Assembly (NCBI GenBank): GCA_963746605.1
Contig: CAVVCH010000002.1
Span: 124,001 to 188,000 of the forward strand
Direction: 5' to 3'
Origin: CAVQSS01 sp963746605
GTDB taxonomy: Bacteria; Desulfobacterota; RBG-13-43-22
Length of the DNA stretch: 64,000 bases
The position numbers and the translations under genes were made by a program. The notes under the pieces were generated by a model. It saw only the letters and a program-made list of their open reading frames with translations, did not search any database and was not told the DNA's origin. This document shows positions 48,086-57,934 of this stretch, piece after piece (positions within the stretch are counted from its first letter, which is position 1; every line of letters begins with the position of its first letter).

Positions 48086-49591
48086 TCAACGCAATCCCGC
48101 CACGACCTGCCCCCCGGCCTGCACCTGTTGGATCAGATGGTCCACGGTGGCGTGCATGAACTCCAGGAAGGGCGTCGGGCCAAAGCCGATCCAAAGCACC
48201 AGCAGGGCCAGAGGAGCCAGATATATGAGTTCCCTAAAATTCAGGTCGAAAAAGTGGTGGCCCTCCTCTTCCCGTTGCCCCCAGGCGATCTTTTGCAGCA
48301 GGCGGAGCATGTAGGCGGCGGCCAGGACCACACCAGGTATGGTCAGAAACCCATACACTTTATGGCTGGTAAAGGTGCCGATCAAGACCAGCAGTTCGCC
48401 GACAAAGCTGTTGGTTCCGGGAAAGGCCATGGAAGAAAGAGAAAAAAAACCGAATAAGCCCAAGTAAAGGGGCATGATTTTGCCCAGGCCGGAATTGACC
48501 GCAATCAAACGGCTGTGGCTGCGCTCATAAATGATGCCCACGCAGAGGAAGAGAGCGCCGGTGGTAACGCCGTGATTGATCATCTGCAGAATGGCCCCCT
48601 CGATGCCGCTTTTGTTGAAAATAAAGGTCCCCAGGGTGACAAAACCCATATGAGCCACACTGGAATAGGCGATCAGTCGCTTCATGTCGGTCTGCCCCAG
48701 GGCCACATAGCCGCCATAGCTTATGGAAATGACCGAGATGATCAGCATCAGCGGCGCAAAATAGACACTGGCCTGCGGCGTGATCGGCAGGCAGAAGCGC
48801 AGAAAGCCGTAGGTCCCCATTTTCAGCAGGATACTGGCCAGGATGACGCTGCCGGCTGTGGGGGCTTCCACGTGGGCCGCCGGTAACCAGGTGTGGAAGG
48901 GGGCCATGGGAACCTTGATGGCAAAGGCGATGGCAAAGGCCAGGAAGATCCAGAACTGGAATTGAAAGGAGTAGGGCTGGGACATCATTTCGGGAATACT
49001 GAAGGTCCCGGTTTTCAGAAAGAGGGCGATCATGGCCACTAAGAGAAAAACGCTGCCGGCCATGGTGTAGATGAAGAACTTGATGGAGGCGTACACTTTT
49101 TCCGGGCCGCCCCAGACGGCGATCAGCAGATACATGGGGACCAGCATGGCTTCCCAGAAGATATAGAAGAGGACGAAATCCAGGGCCGAGAAGACGCCGA
49201 CACAGGCGGTTTCCATGAGCATGAGACAGAAGAGAAATTCCCGGACCCGTTTGGAGATATATTTCCAGGAGGAGAGGATGCAGATCGGGGTGATCAGGGT
49301 GCTCAGCAACACCAGGAGCAGGCTGATGCCGTCCACCCCCAGGGTATAGTTGATTTTGAAATAGGGAATCCAGGAGAGGTGTTCGCCGAACTGATATTTA
49401 TGGGTGGCGGAGTCAAAATAAAAAAACAGGGGCCAGGACAGCACCATGGTAACCAGGCTGATCAACAGGGTCCAGACCTTGGCGGCCGTTTCATTCTTTA
49501 AGAAAAAAATGACCAGTGCCCCGGCCAGAGGCAGAACGATCAGCGTACTCAAGATCGGGAAATTGAGGGGGTTGAGAATCAGGTAATCCAT
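48086..49591 (-). CDS. nuoM: NADH-quinone oxidoreductase subunit M
   Basis: 501-residue antiporter-type subunit. Identifying segments are YTLGVDGISLLLVLLSTLITP, PMAPFHTWLPAAHVEAPTAG, GSVILASILLKMGTYG and YSSVAHMGFVTLG. It has the NuoM-type VEAPTAGS loop, in contrast to the antiporter-like neighbours. It lies 26 bp after the NuoL-like gene and 52 bp before nuoN. Confidence 0.95.
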   Translation of the reverse strand: MDYLILNPLNFPILSTLIVLPLAGALVIFFLKNETAAKVWTLLISLVTMVLSWPLFFYFDSATHKYQFGEHLSWIPYFKINYTLGVDGISLLLVLLSTLITPICILSSWKYISKRVREFLFCLMLMETACVGVFSALDFVLFYIFWEAMLVPMYLLIAVWGGPEKVYASIKFFIYTMAGSVFLLVAMIALFLKTGTFSIPEMMSQPYSFQFQFWIFLAFAIAFAIKVPMAPFHTWLPAAHVEAPTAGSVILASILLKMGTYGFLRFCLPITPQASVYFAPLMLIISVISISYGGYVALGQTDMKRLIAYSSVAHMGFVTLGTFIFNKSGIEGAILQMINHGVTTGALFLCVGIIYERSHSRLIAVNSGLGKIMPLYLGLFGFFSLSSMAFPGTNSFVGELLVLIGTFTSHKVYGFLTIPGVVLAAAYMLRLLQKIAWGQREEEGHHFFDLNFRELIYLAPLALLVLWIGFGPTPFLEFMHATVDHLIQQVQAGGQVVAGLR

Positions 49592-49617
49592 GCTTTTCTA
49601 TCCACCCAGTCCATTGC

Positions 49618-51376
49618 TCAGGTTAAAAGATAAACGGCGACGATGGCAAAAATCACGGCGAGGGCCAGGGCCAGGTAATACTGGATGTTGCCGCTCTGCA
49701 CGACGCGGATCCTATCCGCCACATCCCGGGTCCCATAGGCCACGTTGTCCACCACCCCATCGATGCCCCAGCGGTCGAACCAGGCGAGAAAACGGGCCAG
49801 GGCCATGAGGATCCGCAGGACCACTGTCCGGTAAACTTCTCCCCAGGCCAGGTCGAGGCTCTGCAGGGGACGGCGGGCGACCCAGAAGAATCCTGAAACC
49901 AGGCCGCGGATGAACCAATCGAAATCCAGGTTGATCTTGGCCTCCGGAGACAGTTTTTTAACCAGCAGAAAGAAACCCAGGCCGGTGAAAAGCAGGATCT
50001 GGACGGTTTCCGAAAGGTGATAAGCCGAATAGGGGTTGTATTCCACCGGGTAGGGAAGCAGGTCATAGAGCGCCCGGGGATAAACGCCGATAATCAGGCA
50101 GAGGAGGGAAGTCAACCCCATGGCCCAGAGCATATTCTTGGGCGGTTCCTTGGGGGTCAGCCCGCTGTCCTTGCCGAACCAGGCAAAATAAGGCAGCTTC
50201 AACCCCACGGAAAGGAAGGTACCTACCGAGGCCAGCAGTAACAGGACCATCAGAATGGTGTGATGCGCTTCCCCGGCCCCGGCCACGATGAGGGACTTGC
50301 TGACGAAGCCGCTGAACAGGGGAAAACCCGAGATGGATATCCCGCCCACTACATAAAAAATCAGGGACAAAGGCATGTACTTGTACAGGCCGCCCAACTC
50401 GTTCAGCTTCGAGCGCCCGGTCATCTGCAGCACCGCGCCGGCTCCCATGAACAGCAGGGCTTTGTAGAGAATATGGGCATAGGCATGGGCGCAGGCCCCG
50501 TTGAGCGCCAGTTCCGTGCCGATTCCCACCCCGGCCACCATGTAGCCCACCTGGCTGATGATGTGGTAGGAGAGGATGCGGCGCATATCGTTCTCGATGG
50601 TAGCGTAGACGACGCCGTAAATGGTCATGGCCGTGCCCATGATGGCCAGCACCTCGTAGCCGGGGAAGGCCCGGGCCAGGACATAGACGGCCGTCTTGGT
50701 GGTGTAGGCGCACATAAAGACGGCGCCGGTCACCGTGGCCTCCGGGTAGGCATCGGGCAGCCAGGCGTGGAGGGGGAAGACGGCGGCGTTCAAGGCAAAA
50801 CCGGCCAGGATGAGATACTGGGCCAGTCCGGCTCCGGCCGGAGGAATCAGGATGAAGGCCATGCTGCCGGACTGCTGGTAATTGAGCACCATTCCGGCCA
50901 GGAGCAGCAACCCCCCGAAGATATGCCAGAGGAGGTAGCGGTATCCGGCCTTGATCGAGGCCGGTTCCCGCCGCAGCCAGATCAGGAAAACCGAACCGAA
51001 GGCCATCATTTCCCAGAAGATGAAGACCGTCAGGTAGTCCCCGGCAAAGGTAACGCCGAGGGAGCCGCCGATGTAAAAGCAGGCGGACATCTGCTGGCCG
51101 GCGTCCTTCACGTGCAGGCCATAGAGGAACCCCAGAATGGACATGAGGGTAAAAACGTGGGCGAAGACCAGGCTCAGTTTGTCCACCCGGCCGAGGACAA
51201 TGTCAAACCCGAGGTAGTTGAAGCCGCCGTAGACCCCGGGGGTCATGGTCAGCACATCGCCAAAAGGCCAGGGCCGGGAGGACCATTAGATAAATCTGCC
51301 GCAGGCGACCGCGCAGCAGGGGGATCAGCAAGGCCCCGAAAATAAAGATCAGACCCGGGTGGATCCAGCTATCCAT
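49618..51376 (-). CDS. NuoL/MrpD-like antiporter subunit with a long C-terminal tail, frame broken by one base
   Basis: Removing one base near 51263 joins the start (MDSWIHPGLIFIFGALLIPLL) to LAFGDVLTMTPGVYGGF and gives about 585 residues. A GGGAGGA site precedes the ATG at 51376. The core is of the Mrp/NuoL type (FPLHAWLPDAYPEATVTGAV, SYHIISQVGYMVAGVG). The last about 130 residues carry a long amphipathic stretch (VVLRILMALARFLAWFDR, VDNVAYGTRDVADRIRV) and a final membrane helix, resembling the lateral helix of NuoL. No other gene in the operon looks like NuoL, so this is its likely replacement. Confidence 0.85.
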
Positions 51377-51617
51377 AAAAATCCTCCCGCTGTCCGAGAA
51401 TGGTGTGGGCCAGACCTTTGCTCACTTTAATCAACAGAATACAGCCCGCGAATCCGAAGACGGACCAGAACCCGGGGATATGATCTCCGAAAAAATGCGC
51501 CTCATGGCGGGGGGCCAGGAGATCAAAGACGATGGCCAGACCCATGAGGGCGTAAAGAAAAAGCTTCAGGCCCTTCAGGCGATTTCGCAAAAAATCCATC
51601 GGTTCTGCCCAGTTCAT
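51369..51617 (-). CDS. Small two-helix membrane protein of the nuo operon
   Basis: 82 residues with two hydrophobic stretches (LKLFLYALMGLAIVFDLLAP and VFGFAGCILLIKVSKGLA). It overlaps the NuoL-like gene by 8 bp and the extra MrpD-like gene by 4 bp, so it is made together with them. No named family is recognised; its place between the two antiporter-like subunits suggests a small accessory subunit of the membrane arm. Confidence 0.75.
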   Translation of the reverse strand: MNWAEPMDFLRNRLKGLKLFLYALMGLAIVFDLLAPRHEAHFFGDHIPGFWSVFGFAGCILLIKVSKGLAHTILGQREDFYG

Positions 51618-53080
51618 CGGAGCACCGCCTTGACGATATTCATAAAATAATCGGGAAAGATGCCCATCAGCACCGAGGCGAGGGCCGTCAGCATCAGCGG
51701 GACCACCATGAAGGCCGGAGCCTCGTGATAGCCCTTGCCCTCCGGGGGTTTTTCGAAATAGGCCTTATAGAGGATGGGGGCGAAATACCCGGTGTTGAGA
51801 ATGGTGCTGGCCAGCAGAAAGAAGAGGATGAACTGCGCTTTGGCCTCCAGCGCCCCCATGATCAGGTACCATTTGGTGACAAAACCGCAGACCAGGGGCA
51901 CGCCGATCATACTCAAGGAGGCAATGCCGAAGGCGGCCATGGTGAAGGGCATCATTCGGCCGGCGCCGCTCAGGTCGCTGATCTTCTTGGTGTGCAGGGC
52001 CACGTAGATGGCTCCGGCGCCCATGAAGAGGGTGATCTTGGAAAAGGCGTGGTTGGCGATGTGGATCAGCCCGCCGGTGATCCCGCTGGGAGTCAGCAGG
52101 GCCACGCCCAGCACCACGTACGATAACTGGCTGACCGTGGAATAGGCCAGCCGGGCTTTGAGGTCGTCCTTGGTCAGGGCGATCACGGAGGCGGTGACGA
52201 TGGTGATGCCGGCGATGACGGCGGTGGGCAGGCCCAGGTTCAGGCTGTCCAGCAGGTTCACCCCGAAGACGGAGAGCATGACCCGGCAGATGCAGAAGAC
52301 GCCGGCCTTGACCACGGCCACGGCGTGGAGCAGGGCGCTAACCGGTGTGGGGGCCACCATGGCCGAAGGCAGCCAGTTGTGGAGGGGCATGATGGCCGCC
52401 TTGGTCAACCCGGCGATATAGAAAATGTAAGTGACGGTCACCAGCAGCGGGTTGGCGTCGGCGGGAAACATGCCCTTGGCGATCCCTACGGGAAAATCGA
52501 GGGTGCCGGTCATGACGTAGGTCAGGACGATGGCCGGCAGCAGAAAGGCCTTGGCCGTGCCGGTCAGGTAGATCATGTACTTGCGGCCCCCTTCAAAGGC
52601 CTCGGCGTCCTGATGATGGGCCACTAGGGGGTAGGTGTAAATGGTAATCAGTTCGTAAAAAAGATAAAAACTGAACAGATTGCCGGAGAAGGCCACGCCC
52701 ACGGCCCCGACGATGGCTACGGCAAAGCAATGATAGTAGCGGGTCTGGGCGTGTTCGTCCAGGGCGCGCATGTAGCCGATATTGTAAAAGGAAACCAGGA
52801 TCCAGAGGAAGGAGGAAATGGTAGCGAAAAGCATGCCCAGGGCATCCACCCGGAATTTAAGGCTGATACCCGGTAGAATAACAAAGGGGGTGCATTCGAT
52901 CATCTTCCCGGCCAGGATCTCCGGGGTCATGGAGAGTACGGTCAGGAAAGTCGCCGCGGCCCCCAGGACGGACCAGGCTTCCCGGAGATTGGGCTTCCGC
53001 TTGGAGGCCATGATCAGGATGGCGGCCAGGGAGGCGATCAAGACCGCCGCGAAAGGTTTGCTGGAGTAAATGAGTTCCAT
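51614..53080 (-). CDS. Additional MrpD/NuoL-like proton-translocating subunit
   Basis: 488-residue antiporter-type membrane protein of about 14 helices. The segment AIMPLHNWLPSAMVAPTPVSALLHAVAVVKAG (split here: PLHNWLPSAMVAPTPV and SALLHAVAVVKAG) has the APTPVSALLHA motif typical of MrpA/MrpD/NuoL and not of NuoM or NuoN. The C-terminus stops without a lateral helix. It is located between nuoK and the small membrane protein, where nuoL normally lies. It is a fourth antiporter-type subunit in this operon beside NuoN, NuoM and the NuoL-like protein. Confidence 0.88.
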   Translation of the reverse strand: MELIYSSKPFAAVLIASLAAILIMASKRKPNLREAWSVLGAAATFLTVLSMTPEILAGKMIECTPFVILPGISLKFRVDALGMLFATISSFLWILVSFYNIGYMRALDEHAQTRYYHCFAVAIVGAVGVAFSGNLFSFYLFYELITIYTYPLVAHHQDAEAFEGGRKYMIYLTGTAKAFLLPAIVLTYVMTGTLDFPVGIAKGMFPADANPLLVTVTYIFYIAGLTKAAIMPLHNWLPSAMVAPTPVSALLHAVAVVKAGVFCICRVMLSVFGVNLLDSLNLGLPTAVIAGITIVTASVIALTKDDLKARLAYSTVSQLSYVVLGVALLTPSGITGGLIHIANHAFSKITLFMGAGAIYVALHTKKISDLSGAGRMMPFTMAAFGIASLSMIGVPLVCGFVTKWYLIMGALEAKAQFILFFLLASTILNTGYFAPILYKAYFEKPPEGKGYHEAPAFMVVPLMLTALASVLMGIFPDYFMNIVKAVLR

Positions 53081-53094
53081 GGTCTCGGAGACGC

Positions 53095-53404
53095 CTATCC
53101 TTTCAGTTCGCTGATACCGTCCACCCGGATTTCCTTGAACCGGCGGTAGATGGTGATGATGATGCTCAGGGCAATGGCCGCTTCGGCGGCGGCCACCCCC
53201 ATGATGAACAGCGTAAAAACCTGGCCCACCGTCGGGTCCGGGGTCAGGAACATGTTAAAGGCCATGAAATTCATACCCGCGCCGTTGAGGATCAGTTCGG
53301 TGGCGATCAGCATGCCGATCAGGGAATTCTGTTGCAGACAGGCCGAAAACCCCGATGCAGAACATCAGGGCGCCCAAGACCAGATAGGTTAACAGGCTTT
53401 CCAT
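53095..53404 (-). CDS. nuoK: NADH-quinone oxidoreductase subunit K, frame broken by one base
   Basis: Three-helix subunit of the E-channel region. ATG at 53404 begins MESLLTYLVLGALMFCIGVFG; removing one base near 53339 continues with LLQQNSLIGMLIATELILNG and AAEAAIALSIIITIYRR. The result is 102 residues, the normal size; the conserved membrane glutamates in ATELILNG and AAAEAAIAL are present. Confidence 0.92.
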
Positions 53405-53406
53405 GG

Positions 53407-53965
53407 CTACTTCCTTTTGTGACCCGGACCGCCGATCAAGTACCAGCCCCGATCGACGATCAAGATGGCCCCGACAATGGCGACAGCCAGAAGGAGGGAA
53501 ATCAGTTCAAAGACCAGAAAGTACCGGGTCAGCAAGTGCGTGCCCGAGGGTCTTGGCGGTCCAGTCGCGGGCTGGAGCGGCATAGGGAGCCCAGTGGGCC
53601 TGGGTGATCATTTGGATAATGACCAGGAAACCAATAACGCTCACGATAAAGGCCGTGGCCGCTTTGAGCTTAGATTGTTTTTTCAGGTCCAATTCCAGCG
53701 GCGGGGAAAGCATGATACCAAAGATATAGGTAACACAAATGGCCCCGACATAGATCAGTAACTGCATCATGGCCACAAATTGGCTTCCTAAAAATAGATA
53801 GATGCCGGCTACTCCGAACATGGCCTGGGCCAGACCCAGGATGTTGTGGACGATTTTTGAGGGAATTACGGCCAGTATGGCCCCCGTCAGGGTAATAAAA
53901 ACCATAAGCCAGAAGGCCCCTTGGGCCACCAGGATCGGCGGTATGAAATCTGCAATGGTATTCAT
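53407..53965 (-). CDS. nuoJ: NADH-quinone oxidoreductase subunit J, frame broken by one base
   Basis: Five-helix membrane subunit. The pi-bulge helix region MQLLIYVGAICVTYIFGIML is intact. After about residue 140 the frame changes; removing one base near 53543 gives KTLGTHLLTRYFLVFELISL, then VAIVGAILIVDRG, and a stop two bases before the nuoK start, 185 residues in all. It overlaps nuoI by 4 bp. Confidence 0.92.
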
Positions 53966-54424
53966 CGGCTTTTCTCTAATCGATCCATGATGTCAATCAC
54001 CGTATCCCAACGGGAATAAAAGACCAACTCGTATTCATTGGAGAATTTAAGGGTTTGTTCCGGGCAGAAATCGACGCACAGGCCGCAAAGGCTGCACTTG
54101 GAAAAATCAATATAATATTGATGCCCGTATTTCAAGGCCCCGGCCTTGGTTTTTTCCCCCTGGACCTTGATGACATGGGAAGGGCAGATGCGGGCGCATA
54201 GGCCGCACGCCACGCAATGATGGGTCTTGGTGTCGTCAAATCGGATGAGCTTCGATATGTCCCCGGAACTGGGGGGTCATGGTCAGTTTCTGGCGGGGGT
54301 ATTGGACCGTCACAATGGGGGTGAAAAGACGTTTCAAGGTGATCCACAGCCCGACTACCAGGCTCTTGGAACCCGTCAGGATCTCCGTAATGTATTGGGT
54401 GAAGGCGGGGGAGGGGGTATTCAT
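53962..54424 (-). CDS. nuoI: NADH-quinone oxidoreductase subunit I, frame broken by one base
   Basis: NuoI carries two [4Fe-4S] clusters on the way to the quinone. Removing one base near 54252 rejoins QFRGHI with KLIRFDDTKTHHCVACGLCA. Both ferredoxin motifs are seen: CVACGLCARICP and CSLCGLCVDFCP. ATG at 54424 is chosen (MNTPSPAFTQYITEIL); the product is about 153 residues. The start is 1 bp after the nuoH stop. Confidence 0.92.
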
Positions 54425-54425
54425 C

Positions 54426-55424
54426 TTAAAGGACCTTAAGGACAATGGCGGTAATCAGAAGATTGACCAAGGAAAAGGGGATCAGCACCTTCCAGGCGAA
54501 ATTCATCAGTTGATCGAAGCGGATCCGGGGATAAGTCCAGCGGACCCACATGACCACGAAGATCAGAAAATAGGTTTTAATCAGAAACCAGATCATTCCC
54601 GGGAAAAGAGGTCCATGCCAGCCCCCCAGGAAAAGGACCGTGAACATGGCGGCGGCTATGACCATATTGGTATATTCCGCCAGAAAGAAGAGAGAAAAAC
54701 GCATTCCGGTATATTCGGTATGAAACCCGGAAACCAGCTCCGATTCGGCCTCCACCAGATCAAAGGGGGCCCGGTTGGTTTCAGCGGTGGTGGCGATGAA
54801 AAAGATGATGGCGGCAATGGGCTGATAGAAGATGAACCAGACGGGAGACTGGGCCTGGACGATTTCGCCCATTTTAAAGGTATTGGTCATGATAATGACC
54901 GACATGGTGGCCAGGAGCAAGGGGATCTCATAGGCCACATTCTGGGCCACCGACCGGACGGCCCCGATCAGGGCATATTTATTATTGGAGGACCAGCCGG
55001 CCATCAGGATGGATATGACGGAGATACTGGAAAAGGCAAAGATGAGCAGGATGCCGACATTCACATCCTTAACCTGCATCATCGGGCTGAAGGGTATCGG
55101 CACAAAACCGACAAAGGCCGGAGCGACGACAATGATGGGGGCCAGAAAGAAAATCAATTTGTCGGTTGATTGCGGGGTTACCATTTCCTTGCCCAGCAGT
55201 TTCACGGCGTCGATCAGGGTCTGGAGTATTCCATGGGGTCCGACCTCCATCGGACCGGGCCGGAGCTGGATATGGCCGGCCACTTTGCGTTCTACCAGGA
55301 CCAGGAAAGCGACGTTCAAAGGAACAATAGCGGCAATGATCAAGAGGCCGACGATACCGGACATGACGTCAGAGCCCAGGAAACCGTAGATATCTTTGAT
55401 GTAGGGAAGTTGGGTAATATTCAC
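54426..55424 (-). CDS. nuoH: NADH-quinone oxidoreductase subunit H
   Basis: Quinone-site membrane subunit of 332 residues and about eight helices. Diagnostic are LVLVERKVAGHIQLRPGPMEVGPHG (shown here in part: ERKVAGHIQLRPGPMEVGP), the loop ETNRAPFDLVEAESELVSGF (residue about 213-232) and EYTGMRFSLFFLAEY. It overlaps nuoD by 4 bp (ATGA). Confidence 0.97.
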   Translation of the reverse strand: MNITQLPYIKDIYGFLGSDVMSGIVGLLIIAAIVPLNVAFLVLVERKVAGHIQLRPGPMEVGPHGILQTLIDAVKLLGKEMVTPQSTDKLIFFLAPIIVVAPAFVGFVPIPFSPMMQVKDVNVGILLIFAFSSISVISILMAGWSSNNKYALIGAVRSVAQNVAYEIPLLLATMSVIIMTNTFKMGEIVQAQSPVWFIFYQPIAAIIFFIATTAETNRAPFDLVEAESELVSGFHTEYTGMRFSLFFLAEYTNMVIAAAMFTVLFLGGWHGPLFPGMIWFLIKTYFLIFVVMWVRWTYPRIRFDQLMNFAWKVLIPFSLVNLLITAIVLKVL

Positions 55425-56550
55425 CGATCAATCTCCGGTACGGTCACATCAATACTGCCGAAAATGGCAATGACATCGGCCAGAAAATGTCCTGGGCAGA
55501 TCTCGGTCAGGACAAACAAATTGGAAAAGGAGGGAGCGCGCACCTTAATACGGTAGGGGATCCGGGACCCGTCGCTGACGATGTAAAAACCTACGGCCCC
55601 CCGGGCACTCTCAAAGGCACAATAACAATCGCCTTTCGGCGGGGTGACAAACCGGGGAACCTTGGCCCGGATCGGTCCCGGGGGCAAATGGTCCAGGGCC
55701 TGCTCGATGATGTTCAGACTTTGCTCCATTTCGGCCATCCGGACCTGATAACGGGCCAGGCAATCGCCCTCTTCCCGGGTCGGAATATCAAAGTTAAACT
55801 CCGGATAGGCCGAGTAGGGTTCCATTCTTGCGGACGTCATAATTTACCCCCGAACCCCGTAGGGTTGGGCCGGTAACCCCGTAATTCCAAGGCCACTTCC
55901 TTGGTGATGACCCCCACGTCTTTGGAACGCTTGATAAAGATGATGTTTTGATTGATCAGATTTTCGTAATCCCAGAATCGGCCGCGCAACCGGTCGATAA
56001 AGCGACGGGTCCCATCATAAAATTCCTTGGTAATATCGTTGCGAACCCCGCCAAAGCGACCGTAACAATAGGTCAGACGAGAACCGGCGATCCCTTCCAA
56101 AAGATCCAGAATATGTTCCCGGTCATCCCAACCATAAAGAAAAGGGGTGATGGCCCCGAGTCCCATGGCATAGTCCATGGCCCCGATGAAATGGCTGGCA
56201 ATGCGGTTCAATTCCGAGGTGATGACCCGGATATATTCGGCCCTTCTCGGAACCTCGATGCCGCAAAGCTTTTCCACGGCCATACAATAGCCGTGGTTAA
56301 AGATCATGCCGGAAAGATAATCCATCCTGGCCGGATTGGGCAGGAATTGTTCATAGGTCCGGTTTTCGGCCATCTTTTCATGACCTCGGTGGGAGTAGCC
56401 GATGACCGGTTCTACTTTGAGCACCACTTCCCCATCGAGGGTCACCAAGAGGTGCATGACCCCATGGGTACTGGGATGCTGAGGGCCCAGATTGAGTTGA
56501 TAGACCCGCTGGTTGATAGAGGTATCGTCTATGGTTTTGGGGTTCAGCAT
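55421..56550 (-). CDS. nuoD: NADH-quinone oxidoreductase subunit D, frame broken twice
   Basis: NuoD (49-kDa type) forms the quinone cavity next to cluster N2. The first frame starts MLNPKTIDDTSINQ and shows LNLGPQHPSTHGVMHL, NRTYEQFLPNPARMDYLSG and LYGWDDREHILDL. Removing one base near 55880 gives VALELGVTGPTLRGSGVNYDV; removing another near 55826 gives RKMEPYSAYPEFNFDIP. The end has GGVGFYIVSDGS-type sequence (RGAVGFYIVSDGS) and IFGSIDVTVPEIDR. Corrected length is about 375, normal for NuoD. It follows nuoC with a 7-bp overlap. Confidence 0.93.
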
Positions 56551-56961
56551 AGCATGTCGTCTATATCGGTGGTAAATTTGGTCTTGCCGAAATTCTTTAA
56601 CAACGGAAAATAATTCGCATCATCGGGATTGATGATGCGCTTCAGGTCCGGGTGTACCTGAAAGCGGATCCCGAAAAAGTCATAGACCTCCCGCTCCAGC
56701 CAGATGGCCTCGGGATAGATGTCCCAGACGCTGAAGGGCCTGACCTCCGGGAGAAGTTTGACGCGGGCCATTACCCGGAAGGACGCCTCGTTGTAGGTGG
56801 AAAAAAAATAGACCAGGTGAAAATATTCCAGAAAATCCACGGCCGTTATGGTTTCCAGGAAATAACGTCTATCTTTCATCTCCCGCGCCACCCGGCGCAT
56901 GCCGCGCATGGACCAACCGCACTTCCAGGTGATAGCCGCATTCCTGTGTAATCCCGGTCAC
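56544..56961 (-). CDS. nuoC: NADH-quinone oxidoreductase subunit C, frame broken; possibly fused to NuoB
   Basis: The clear part (from about 56900) has RRVAREMKDRRYFLETITAV, then WDIYPEAIWLEREVYDFFGI and HPDLKRIINPD, which are NuoC hallmarks. Upstream the family-like sequence VTGITQECGYHLEVRLVHAR is in a second frame (to about 56963), and before it the NuoB frame runs on without a stop. Two one-base removals, near 56900 and 56963, connect all three. Either NuoC starts at GTG 56961 or NuoB and NuoC form one 337-residue chain. The 30-kDa-type subunit docks onto NuoD. Confidence 0.82.
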
Positions 56962-57560
56962 GCAGTTCCGCTTCGGGAATTACCTGCAGCAGACTATTTT
57001 TTAGTTTTCGAGCGGCTTTGTCGGCTCTGCGGTTGGCATCTATTATTCCCTTGCTAATCTTGGTTTGTATTTTTATGAATCCCTGGAGCAGGGCCTCCGG
57101 ACGGGGGGGGCACCCGGGGATATACACATCAACCGGAATAATTTTGTCCGCTCCGTTGACAATGGCGTACTGCCCGTCATAGGAAAAAGGCCCCCCGGAG
57201 ATGGCGCAATTGCCCATGGCAATAACATATCGGGGGGCCGGCATCTGATCGTAGAGGGTCTTGATGGTCGAAACCAGCTTATGGGGTATTGTTCCGGCCA
57301 CGACCATGACATCGGATTGCCGAGGAGTACCTCTGAGGAATGATCCCGAAACGGTCCCAGTCAAACCGGGCCACTCCGGCGGCCATCATTTCAATGGCGC
57401 AACAGGCGATCCCGAAGGTCAGGGGCCAAAGGGCACTGACCCGGGCCAAATCCAAGAGATTCTGCACGGGAGCAAAACCCACCACGGCCGGTTTTTCCAC
57501 GTACTCCTGGGAAAGGTCCCTGGAGGGAATGCAAATGGGATCGTTTCCCTTTACCTCCAT
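56876..57560 (-). CDS. nuoB: NADH-quinone oxidoreductase subunit B, frame broken by one base
   Basis: NuoB carries the terminal cluster N2. The N-terminal frame holds ALWPLTFGIACCAIEMMAAG with the tandem cysteines; removing one base near 57335 joins RFGIIPRGTPRQSDVMVVAG, and the further ligands lie in AMGNCAISGG and YIPGCPPRPEALLQG. After about residue 190 the sequence continues through ANRRADKAARKLKNSLLQVI without a stop toward NuoC (see there); the last residues before the TGA at 56876 are out of frame. It overlaps nuoA by 10 bp. Confidence 0.92.
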
Positions 57561-57934
57561 CTAAAAACTCCTTTACGCCAGGCATAGACAATGGCCAAGG
57601 CTATTAATAAAAGAAAGATAATGAACTCCAACAGCTCGAAAAAACCGGTTCCCTTTTGATAGGCCAGAAGTACCGGAAAGAGATAGAGCACATCCACATC
57701 GAAGGCCAGAAAGATCAAGGCAAAAAGATAGTAGGAGGCCCCGAACTGCATCCAGGCCGTCCGGATGGGGGGCATCCCGCTTTCGTAGGTCACCAGCCTC
57801 TTTTCCCCATAGATCCGGGGACCGAGTACGAAATTGATGATCACCATGGAGAGGGGTAATAGCAAGCCAACGAGGAAGAATACTAAGACAAACAAAAACT
57901 CACCGAGGCCGGCTTGTACCATCTGGGAAAACAA
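57551..57934 (-). CDS. nuoA: NADH-quinone oxidoreductase subunit A
   Basis: Three-helix membrane subunit that begins the operon. The loop KRLVTYESGMPPIRTAWMQF (in the first cytoplasmic region, cysteine of the usual YECG replaced by serine) and FLAFDVDVLYLFPVLLAYQ identify it. The TTG at 57934, behind AAGGAGG, is the likely start; 127 residues. A 202-bp gap separates it from ribF upstream. Confidence 0.94.
   Translation of the reverse strand: MFSQMVQAGLGEFLFVLVFFLVGLLLPLSMVIINFVLGPRIYGEKRLVTYESGMPPIRTAWMQFGASYYLFALIFLAFDVDVLYLFPVLLAYQKGTGFFELLEFIIFLLLIALAIVYAWRKGVFRWR

Noticed and set aside
50260..51345. 361-codon open frame on the plus strand
   Set aside because: Antisense to the NuoL-like gene; rich in H, G, Q and D as expected for the reverse of membrane-protein codons.
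54279..55169. 296-codon open frame on the plus strand
   Set aside because: Antisense to nuoH and nuoI; hydrophilic low-information sequence without motifs.
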